NCBI GenBank assembly: GCA_945901965.1
Contig: CAMDMN010000142.1
Location: 1-6,044, forward strand
DNA length: 6,044 bases
Source: Legionella genomosp. 1
Lineage (GTDB): Bacteria > Pseudomonadota > Gammaproteobacteria > Legionellales > Legionellaceae
Direction of reading: 5' to 3'
Shown piece after piece: positions 1-4,241 of this stretch. The translations under genes and the position numbers were made by a program. Position 1 is the stretch's first letter, and every line of letters begins with the position of its first letter. The notes beneath the pieces are model-generated. The model was not told where the DNA came from, searched no databases, and saw only the letters and a list, made by a program, of their open reading frames with translations.

Positions 1-150
1 ATGGTATGAGACTTGTATTATTTGAACCGCTAAATTAAATTCAGCTTGTAATAATGGTTTTAACGGAGCATATACAAAATCAGTTACTACGCCAATAAAA
101 AATTTCCCACGATTTACTTTAGTAAATTCATTTTCAATGCGTGGAATCAG
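1..150 (-). pseudogene. Fragment of an unidentified gene, cut by the transposon end
   Basis: On the minus strand one frame stays open for 50 codons, from the edge of the terminal repeat at 150 down to position 1, where it leaves the window. It reads LIPRIENEFTKVNRGK, then FFIGVVTDFVYAPLKPLL and AEFNLAVQIIQ. It contains no ATG and no ribosome binding site. In the same frame a TAA lies at 154-156, inside the terminal repeat. This is what a host gene looks like when its 5' part has been separated by a transposon insertion. I do not recognise the family. An open frame of this length in AT-rich DNA could arise by chance, so the coding call is moderate. The other minus-strand half of the gene, if it still exists, should lie beyond the right end of the transposon, outside this window. 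Confidence 0.45.
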
Positions 151-187
151 GGGTTAGGGGAGCAATGGAACAGCCAAGTCACTTAAG
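150..187 (+). repeat. Tn3-type terminal inverted repeat, outer left copy
   Basis: This is a 38-bp sequence beginning GGGGTTAGGGGAGCAATGG and ending GTCACTTAAG. The length of 38 bp, the GGGG start, the internal TGGAAC and the TTAAG end are hallmarks of Tn3-family termini. From memory, the Tn3 end has the same GGGGT start, the TGGAAC at the same position (17-22) and the same TTAAG at 34-38. It matches the second copy at 3444-3481 at 29 of 38 positions with no gaps, in the same orientation. Of the two, this copy looks closer to the canonical end. No inverted partner was found inside the window. Confidence 0.75.
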
Positions 188-275
188 CGTATTTCTCCTA
201 TTCTTTCACCGTACTGATACGATATTTAATTTGCACAAAACCTCAATCAATTGTCCGTGTGGATAGATATTGTAG

Positions 276-579
276 TTCAAATATCTTACTTCAAGGATCC
301 AAACAATGATCGACCACTTCCCAAAAGAACCGGCACTAATGTGATGGTCATTTCATTGATAAGGTTATTGGCTAAAAATCCCATTTAATGGTGTCCCAGG
401 ATTGGAAATTGCCGAGGAATTACATAACAAAGGCTTACTCGTTTTTATCTTCTTTCCGGAGAGTATTTAGCTCCCGGCGAAATACCTGCCTATCTGACGG
501 TGATTTTAATACATAGAAAAAATCAAAGACAGGTAAACTAGCGGCGAATAGAGTTTCCAAATTTTTTCGTCTAATCTAA
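276..579 (+). pseudogene. Decayed C-terminal part of a MocR-like/class I aminotransferase
   Basis: No intact frame exists here, but protein-like stretches line up in order across frames. Frame 276-467 reads YLTSRIQTMIDHFPKEP, then in-frame stops at 342, 357 and 360, then GYWLKIPFNGVPGLEI and AEELHNKGLLVF. A shift near 452 gives LSGEYLAPGEIPAYLTV up to a stop at 539. A second shift gives TGKLAANRVSKFFRLI up to a TAA at 577. The order 'LxxHFP ... GGYxLWLxLPxGVxxLxLAxxLxxxGVLVAPG ... YLRL ... GxxxLGxLI' is typical of the last 100 or so residues of MocR/GntR-type regulators with an aminotransferase domain. That family assignment is from remembered consensus only and is tentative. At least two frameshifts and three stops make it non-functional. 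Positions 188-275 show nothing I can identify. Confidence 0.4.
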
Positions 580-606
580 GGTGTCGAATCTCGAACGTGC
601 CATACA

Positions 607-618
607 AATTCATGAATT
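607..618. promoter_or_regulatory. 12-bp perfect palindrome upstream of the cargo promoter
   Basis: AATTCATGAATT is its own reverse complement. It sits immediately upstream of the tandem duplication that feeds the promoter of the 707-2111 unit, where an activator or repressor could bind. It could also be a chance palindrome in AT-rich DNA. Confidence 0.25.
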
Positions 619-647
619 ATAATAAACTTGCATTATAATAAACTTGC
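616..647 (+). repeat. 16-bp perfect tandem duplication
   Basis: ATTATAATAAACTTGC occurs at 616-631 and again at 632-647 without a mismatch, followed by the first three bases (ATT) of a third copy. Each copy ends in TTGC and is followed by AT, so each makes a TTGCAT hexamer (628-633 and 644-649). The second of these is placed as a -35 box for the promoter of the downstream gene pair. Confidence 0.85.
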
Positions 648-673
648 ATTGTTAAATATTTGGCCTTTATGAT
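644..673 (+). promoter_or_regulatory. Predicted sigma-70 promoter of the two-gene cargo unit
   Basis: The -35 box is TTGCAT at 644-649, followed by an 18-bp spacer and the -10 box TATGAT at 668-673. It lies 34 bp upstream of the start codon at 707. The leader has a ribosome binding site AGGAG at 696-700, 6 nt before that start. A short CCTAA/TTAGG hairpin (684-688 with 694-698) overlaps the first bases of the ribosome binding site. This is the only good promoter-like sequence upstream of the gene. Confidence 0.55.
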
Positions 674-706
674 AAAATGAGCGCCTAATGTTTTTAGGAG
701 ATTTTC

Positions 707-1081
707 ATGACCAGACAACAAATGATCGCGCAATATGATATTAAAGAACAGGGGTTAAAAAATTTATTAGATGATCTTTCTTTAAAACAAGAAGACGACG
801 GTAATTTAACAATTATCCGACAAGCTTTAAAAGGTCATTTTTCAGACTTTAATTCTCCATTAGTAGCTCCAGCTACCGCGCTTATAATGCAACTTGAGAA
901 ACTAGGGTATGCAGATCTAGCAAAAAATTATGGAAGGTATGATCATAATTTTAGACCACAGCTACTTAATCAATCTTCTGGGCTTCAAAATTCTATACAT
1001 ACAACGTTTCAAGCGGTTAAACCTGTTAGTGCAACAGCGGCTGACTCATCCCCACAAGCACCTGGCGGACCATCAGTTTAA
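707..1081 (+). CDS. Hypothetical protein, 124 aa, first gene of cargo pair
   Basis: The start ATG has an AGGAG ribosome binding site 6 nt upstream, and the frame ends in TAA. I do not recognise a family. Residues 1-75 look helical and charged (MTRQQMIAQYDIKEQGLKNL, then a hydrophobic helix-like stretch APATALIMQLEKLGYADL at about 54-71). From about residue 85 the chain is low in complexity and probably disordered, ending in Pro, Ala, Ser and Gly (SATAADSSPQAPGGPSV). There is no signal peptide and no membrane segment. It is the first gene of a two-gene unit with the EEP enzyme 46 bp downstream, so a partner role (regulator, chaperone, inhibitor or co-delivered protein) is possible but unproven. 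The small-residue-rich tail resembles the C-terminal signals of Dot/Icm type IV substrates in Legionella, which is inference only. Confidence 0.8.
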   Translation: MTRQQMIAQYDIKEQGLKNLLDDLSLKQEDDGNLTIIRQALKGHFSDFNSPLVAPATALIMQLEKLGYADLAKNYGRYDHNFRPQLLNQSSGLQNSIHTTFQAVKPVSATAADSSPQAPGGPSV

Positions 1082-1127
1082 TAAAATAATTTTTTTAACA
1101 TAAACAATTAATCGAGGGAATTTAGTT

Positions 1128-2111
1128 ATGTTTCAACCATCAGCTGAAAAGAAACTGTTAAGTGACCATATGCCATTTATTGGCAAAAGCAAAAATGAGT
1201 GTTTCATTGGATGGAATATTTTATGTCAAATGAAGTTTAGTTCTGAATGGAAATATTTCAATAATGGATTTATGTGTCCTGATGAAACACAAGAGCAATA
1301 TGCTAATCGTCTTATGCATATTGCAGCAAAGTTAAATGCGGCTGCAACAACAGAAACACCAGCATTTATCTGTTTGCAAGAATGCCCTGAAACCGATGCA
1401 TCCCGCACCCATTTTGCCGAGGCACTTAAAAAAGGTGAGCTTCAACACTATGGTATAAATTTTTATAATAACAATGATGATGAATATTACTTAATTACTT
1501 TATATGATGCTCGACGTTATACCCCTGTCGATAAATTATCTGAAGAAATGTCTCATGTTCAACTAAGCGAGGGATTAAAGGGTAGAGTACAACCTTTGGT
1601 CTATTCTTCGAATAAAACAGGAGAAGTTTTCTTAGTAATCAATGTGCATGCAAATTTCTCGAAAGATGTTAAGCAAGACGTTAATGCCTTATACCAACGT
1701 GCAAAGGAGCTAGGCATTAAAAATATTATTCTATTAGGAGATTTCAATAGAGACTTAGTGCTAGAGTCTGATGATTACTCCAAACATGATATTTCTAAAG
1801 CGTTAGATTCCAGCCATCGTTTAGCAGGTGATTTATATGTAAGCGCCACACATGGTGCGTCATTTTGTACTAAATACGATAAAGAAACCGAAAAGAAAGG
1901 ACAAGGACTTGAGACACGAGATGGCGTAATATCTACTTTTCCAGTGGATACTGTTTGTATGACAAATGCCAATTCGCCAGATGTAGCACTGTCATACACA
2001 AGAGAAATATCTCCACATTTAAGCTCCATTCCTGATGGCTTTTTAGAAAAATTATTACCAAAAATAGATGATGCTACTAGCAGTGCATCTAAAGCACCTT
2101 CAAAATTGTAG
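1128..2111 (+). CDS. Endonuclease/exonuclease/phosphatase (EEP) family protein
   Basis: A 327-aa metal-dependent phosphoesterase of the fold shared by ExoIII, DNase I, inositol polyphosphate 5-phosphatases and deadenylases. Visible motifs in order: WN at 29-30 in FIGWNIL, the metal-ligand glutamate E85 in ICLQEC, H174 in VINVHAN, and the hallmark GDFN at 204-207 in LLGDFNRDL. After these come D274 in FPVDTVCMT and a final SPH at 295-297. In most members this last motif is SDH, so the aspartate that normally supports the catalytic histidine is replaced by proline. The substrate cannot be read from the sequence. The start ATG has GAGGGA (1114-1119) 8 nt upstream. No signal peptide is seen. The last 13 residues or so (DDATSSASKAPSKL) form a Ser/Ala/Lys-rich tail outside the catalytic domain, as in the upstream protein. 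The gene is probably co-transcribed with 707-1081 and ends at the hairpin terminator at 2127. Nuclease, RNA-processing or phosphoinositide-phosphatase effector roles are all open. Confidence 0.85.
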   Translation: MFQPSAEKKLLSDHMPFIGKSKNECFIGWNILCQMKFSSEWKYFNNGFMCPDETQEQYANRLMHIAAKLNAAATTETPAFICLQECPETDASRTHFAEALKKGELQHYGINFYNNNDDEYYLITLYDARRYTPVDKLSEEMSHVQLSEGLKGRVQPLVYSSNKTGEVFLVINVHANFSKDVKQDVNALYQRAKELGIKNIILLGDFNRDLVLESDDYSKHDISKALDSSHRLAGDLYVSATHGASFCTKYDKETEKKGQGLETRDGVISTFPVDTVCMTNANSPDVALSYTREISPHLSSIPDGFLEKLLPKIDDATSSASKAPSKL

Positions 2112-2126
2112 TTTTTTTTGATTATA

Positions 2127-2154
2127 AAAAGTAGCCATTTTAATGGCTACTTTT
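2127..2154. terminator. Rho-independent terminator, usable on both strands
   Basis: A perfect 12-bp stem, AAAAGTAGCCAT (2127-2138) with ATGGCTACTTTT (2143-2154), encloses the loop TTTA. On the plus strand it ends in TTTT and lies 16 nt after the EEP stop codon. On the minus strand it ends in a run of five T and lies 2 nt after the stop at 2157-2159 of the decayed minus-strand locus. Confidence 0.85.
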
Positions 2155-2156
2155 GC

Positions 2157-2475
2157 TTAAGAGCCACCATGAATTCTGTCATTCATTTTGCCGCTTCCTT
2201 CAGGAAACTGTTGTAAGATAATATTCTTTTGATCGATCCCATGATCAGGAACAGGAAACTTCTCTGTAAAAACACATAATAATAGTTAGAGGGGTTCCTT
2301 GTTTCGATAAACGCTGAACTAAAGCAGTTGGTATCTCTGCTGAGCTAGATACACAAGGTCGCAGCTGTTCTGGAATTGTGATTATTTGACTACACAAGAC
2401 AACCACGGGCCAGATTTCCATCTGGCACTCATCAAATGACAATACTTTTTCATAAGAATTTCTCCCCATAAGCGG
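2157..2475 (-). pseudogene. Decayed locus with a dihydrofolate-reductase-like (RibD-C type) fragment
   Basis: The minus-strand frame 2469-2245 reads MGRNSYEKVLSFDE, then WPVVVLCSQIITIPEQL and SSAEIPTALVQRLSKQG. This matches the middle of YyaP-like dihydrofolate reductase family proteins as I remember them: 'LMGRxTYEKVL..EWP..KPVVVLSS..IPE.L....S.ELVxRLxxxG'. The usual 50 or so N-terminal residues are missing: upstream, the DNA belongs to the 3' end of dinD. The expected continuation after RLSKQG (an IDGG-type motif) is also missing. Instead, another frame (2285-2157, 42 codons, KFPVPDHGIDQKNIILQQF ... NDRIHGGS) runs to a stop just before the terminator. Either a frameshift near 2290 separates two parts of one gene, or two unrelated remnants were joined. 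Five extra residues (CQMEI) sit between DE and WP, and their DNA forms a palindrome (2409-2426). The MGRNS methionine is therefore unlikely to be a real start. Apart from these remnants, 2112-2492 holds only the terminator. Confidence 0.5.
2409..2426. repeat. Short hairpin inside the DHFR-like remnant
   Basis: GCCAGAT (2409-2415), the loop TTCC, and ATCTGGC (2420-2426) form a perfect 7-bp inverted repeat. It covers the point where five residues appear to be inserted into an otherwise conserved DE-WP stretch of the remnant. It is not followed by a T run, so it is not a terminator. Confidence 0.6.
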
Positions 2476-2492
2476 TACAAAGTGGGGTGTAA

Positions 2493-3353
2493 TTAGTCTT
2501 GCTTTAATTGAGGTAACTTACCGGATTTTTTTTCCAGTTTCTTTTCATCGGATTTTACTCTGCGTTCAAGTTTCTTGATGTCTTCTTCAGGAAGTAAATT
2601 TTCTGGCTGAATATTACGTTGGCCAAGCATACCTCTAACACTCTGATTGTTCTGAATATGTTCTCTGGTAATTTCGGTTTCTCCCTGTAAATTTTCCTGT
2701 AGTACATTATGATTGGTCATCTCAGTAGCAAGGTTTTTTGCAGCAATAGTCAATGTTGGTAGAAAATCAGCTAACGGGCGAACTTGTGTAATGCCATATT
2801 TATTTTTCATTTCTTGAGTGCTATGACCACCAAACAGGGCTGCATCGCCTTTAGAGCGAATACGCCCAAACCCTGAATCATCTATTCCTCGCTCATAGAT
2901 GTTTTGTGAGAGTGTTTTTTCAGATTCACGGAGTTTTTCACGCGCATCTAGTCTGGCCTGCAATCTTAATCGGTCTTCAATTAATTCTTGTTTGCGAGTC
3001 TGGACGGCGAAGTAGCTTTGAGCAAAGGCGATGGGTTGTTTACGTGGATCACCGTTTTGAGCAATCAGGTAGCAGGCATAGCGTGTGAGCATAATGTCTT
3101 GAATGGGGCGTTCTGATCCACTACCGATCTTGACCATTTTCGTGACGCCACGAAAATGGTTATTCTCGTCATAGCCCGTTGTTTTGCAAGACTCAATGGC
3201 TCTACTGATAGCCGTCATGAAATTTTCCCATCGAGTGTATCCCAATGGTTCTTGAAGCTCCCTAGCAAACCAAAACTCAACATCTTCATCAGGTATTTTA
3301 TGACTTAATGCATCAAATTGATTTTGTAATTCTTGCATCACTTGTGTATCCAT
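2493..3353 (-). CDS. dinD: DNA-damage-inducible protein D homologue
   Basis: A 286-aa protein close in length to E. coli DinD (about 274 aa). In E. coli, DinD is an SOS-induced protein reported to bind RecA filaments and inhibit strand exchange. Residues 25-126 carry the family core: VEFWFARELQEPLGY (25-39), HFRGVTKMVKIGSGS (66-80), LTRYACYLIAQNGDPRK (89-105) and AQSYFAVQTRKQELIE (111-126). This N-terminal part is related to the Bro-N type domain. The C-terminal half keeps the expected GLYGG-like (ALFGGHS), KNLATEMTNHNV and NLLPEEDIKKLERRVK blocks and ends in a lysine-rich, probably helical tail. The start is fixed by GGAGG on the minus strand (3361-3365), 7 nt upstream of ATG. No CTGT-N8-ACAG LexA box is visible upstream, so SOS control is not supported by the sequence. 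It lies between the two Tn3-type left repeats in the same orientation as tnpR, and is therefore likely transposon cargo. Confidence 0.9.
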   Translation of the reverse strand: MDTQVMQELQNQFDALSHKIPDEDVEFWFARELQEPLGYTRWENFMTAISRAIESCKTTGYDENNHFRGVTKMVKIGSGSERPIQDIMLTRYACYLIAQNGDPRKQPIAFAQSYFAVQTRKQELIEDRLRLQARLDAREKLRESEKTLSQNIYERGIDDSGFGRIRSKGDAALFGGHSTQEMKNKYGITQVRPLADFLPTLTIAAKNLATEMTNHNVLQENLQGETEITREHIQNNQSVRGMLGQRNIQPENLLPEEDIKKLERRVKSDEKKLEKKSGKLPQLKQD

Positions 3354-3403
3354 GAGCGGGCCTCCATAACGGTTGTATTGGTCAATATTATTGTTTTATG
3401 GTG

Positions 3404-3428
3404 ATTGTCGCGCCACTGGAACGACAAT
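3404..3428. promoter_or_regulatory. Inverted repeat upstream of dinD, possible operator
   Basis: ATTGTCG (3404-3410) and CGACAAT (3422-3428) are perfect inverted arms separated by 11 bp. The site lies 50 to 75 bp upstream of the dinD start, a normal place for an operator. It does not fit the LexA consensus. No convincing -35/-10 pair for dinD could be placed around it, so the role is open. Confidence 0.35.
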
Positions 3429-3430
3429 TA

Positions 3431-3445
3431 CCTGCATGATGCAGG
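3431..3445. repeat. 15-bp palindrome abutting the inner Tn3-type repeat
   Basis: CCTGCATGATGCAGG is perfectly symmetric around a single central G at 3438. Its last two bases are the first two bases of the inner terminal repeat at 3444. It could be an operator for dinD, or a target sequence into which the inner end inserted. CTG and CAG are 7 bp apart, too close for a LexA box. Confidence 0.5.
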
Positions 3446-3481
3446 GAGTAAGGGAGCAATAGAAAAGCCTAGTCAGTTTAA
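3444..3481 (+). repeat. Tn3-type terminal repeat, inner left copy beside tnpR
   Basis: Begins GGGAGTAAGGGAGCAATAG and ends GTCAGTTTAA. It aligns without gaps to the 38-bp repeat at 150-187 with 29 identities, including the block GGGAGCAAT and the blocks GCC and AGTCA. It points the same way as the outer copy and lies 64 bp beyond the 3' end of tnpR, where the left end of a minimal tnpR-tnpA unit is expected. It departs from the family at the tip (GGGA, not GGGG) and at the inner end (TTTAA, not TTAAG), so it may be a weak or decayed end. Confidence 0.65.
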
Positions 3482-3545
3482 TAATTCTTAGATAGTGGAA
3501 TTTATCTATTTTCATGTATTTAATCCTGACTCATTGATTTGTGGC

Positions 3546-4085
3546 TTATAAACGATAAATTGTAGCTTTATGTACATTGAAGGTTTTCGCAACTTCACTG
3601 ACTGATTTATCTTCTTGCAAAAGACGCTTGGCCAAAAGTTTTTGCTCTTCATTCATTTTCTCAGGGCGACCAAAACGAACACCTCGCTGCTTGGCAGCAA
3701 CGCGTCCAGCGCCTGTCCTCTCACGGATTAAATCACGTTCAAACTCAGCAATACCTGCAAATACCGTCATAATCATTTTACCTGCATGAGATGTTGTATC
3801 TGCCCATGGCTCTGAAAGTGAACAAAATGATGCATCTGCTATTTTAATTAATTCCACTAGCTCTAATAAATGTTGTGTTGACCGAGCCAGTCTATCCAAT
3901 TTCCAAACAACGACTACATCGTCAGGGCGAAGCTGATCAAGCAACCGTTGTAGTTCAGGGCGTTCTCTTTTCGCCCCAGAAATTTTTTCCTGGTAAATAC
4001 GACCACAACCAGCTTCTTTTAAGGCGGTCAACTGCAGCTCTAAATTTTGATCGGTGGTTGAAACACGCGCATAACCAATTTTCAT
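3546..4085 (-). CDS. tnpR: Tn3-family serine resolvase
   Basis: A 179-aa small serine recombinase that resolves the cointegrates made by the transposase, by breaking and rejoining DNA at res. The N-terminal catalytic domain shows IGYARVST with the nucleophile Ser9 and Arg7, then SGAKRERPEL (36-45), and VVWKLDRLARS (59-69) with the active-site Asp64, Arg65 and Arg68. The long E helix follows at about 102-125 (MIMTVFAGIAEFERDLIRER), then GVRFGRPEK. The C-terminal helix-turn-helix DNA-binding part is SVSEVAKTFNVHKATIYRL (161-179). The chain ends directly in the recognition helix, slightly shorter than the usual 184 or so residues, but it appears complete. The start ATG at 4085 has AAGGGA 6 nt upstream (minus strand, 4092-4097). 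It diverges from tnpA, so TnpR binding at the intergenic region may repress both genes, as in Tn3. Confidence 0.95.
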   Translation of the reverse strand: MKIGYARVSTTDQNLELQLTALKEAGCGRIYQEKISGAKRERPELQRLLDQLRPDDVVVVWKLDRLARSTQHLLELVELIKIADASFCSLSEPWADTTSHAGKMIMTVFAGIAEFERDLIRERTGAGRVAAKQRGVRFGRPEKMNEEQKLLAKRLLQEDKSVSEVAKTFNVHKATIYRL

Positions 4086-4124
4086 TCTCGGTCCCTTAAA
4101 TTTGTTTGCAAATCATACCGCAAA

Positions 4125-4154
4125 AGAATAGACTTTTGCATCTAATTTTTGCAA
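4125..4154 (-). promoter_or_regulatory. Possible tnpR promoter within res
   Basis: On the minus strand, TTGCAA (4154-4149) as -35 and TATTCT (4130-4125) as -10 are 18 bp apart, 40 bp upstream of the tnpR start. The overlap with the resolvase-binding motifs would allow autorepression. The prediction is weak. Confidence 0.35.
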
Positions 4155-4178
4155 CAAATTTGAAGTAGGCAATATAAG
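4149..4178 (+). promoter_or_regulatory. Possible tnpA promoter within res
   Basis: On the plus strand, TTGCAA (4149-4154) as -35 and TATAAG (4173-4178) as -10 are 18 bp apart, 63 bp upstream of the tnpA start. TTGCAA is self-complementary, so the same six bases can serve as -35 for both divergent genes. Confidence 0.35.
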
Positions 4179-4241
4179 CCTTCATTAAAAGTTGCAAATC
4201 TTTCAAGTTTTGCAACATCACTTTAATTTATTTGGATAAAT

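Larger units (their letters stand above)
4086..4241. other. res-like recombination site between tnpR and tnpA
   Basis: In the Tn3 subgroup the resolution site with three resolvase-dimer sites lies between divergent tnpR and tnpA. These 156 bp carry recurrent TTTGCAA-type motifs at 4105-4112, 4134-4140, 4146-4154, 4191-4198 and 4208-4215, plus the inverted form GCAAAAG at 4120-4126. Two dyads stand out: GCAAAAG-N6-CTTTTGC (4120-4139) and GTTGCAAA-N10-TTTGCAAC (4191-4216). Six motif copies would fit three dimer sites. Which dyad is the crossover site I is not decided by the sequence. Confidence 0.65.

Noticed and set aside
1775..2029. 84-codon minus-strand frame inside the EEP gene
   Set aside because: It is antisense to a well-supported gene with clear motifs and has no ribosome binding site or family resemblance.
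2157..2165. Inverted right-end partner of the Tn3 repeat (CTTAAG near 2156-2161)
   Set aside because: Only the short CTTAAG matches. The neighbouring bases do not continue the reverse complement of the 38-bp repeat and there is no CCCC end.
3431..3445. LexA (SOS) box upstream of dinD
   Set aside because: CCTGCATGATGCAGG has CTG and CAG 7 bp apart, whereas a gammaproteobacterial LexA box needs CTG-N10-CAG. No other candidate is seen between 3354 and 3443.
3489..3508. Possible tnpR terminator TAGATA ... TATCTA
   Set aside because: The stem is only 6 AT-rich base pairs with an 8-nt loop and no T run in the direction of tnpR, so it is too weak to call.
3577..4099. Plus-strand frames of 70 and 74 codons opposite tnpR
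   Set aside because: They are antisense shadows of the resolvase gene. The resolvase motifs on the minus strand explain the coding bias.
4086..4241. CRISPR-like or iteron-type array formed by the TTTGCAA copies
   Set aside because: The copies are short, irregularly spaced and in both orientations. They lie between tnpR and tnpA, where a res site is expected. No Rep gene or Cas gene is near.
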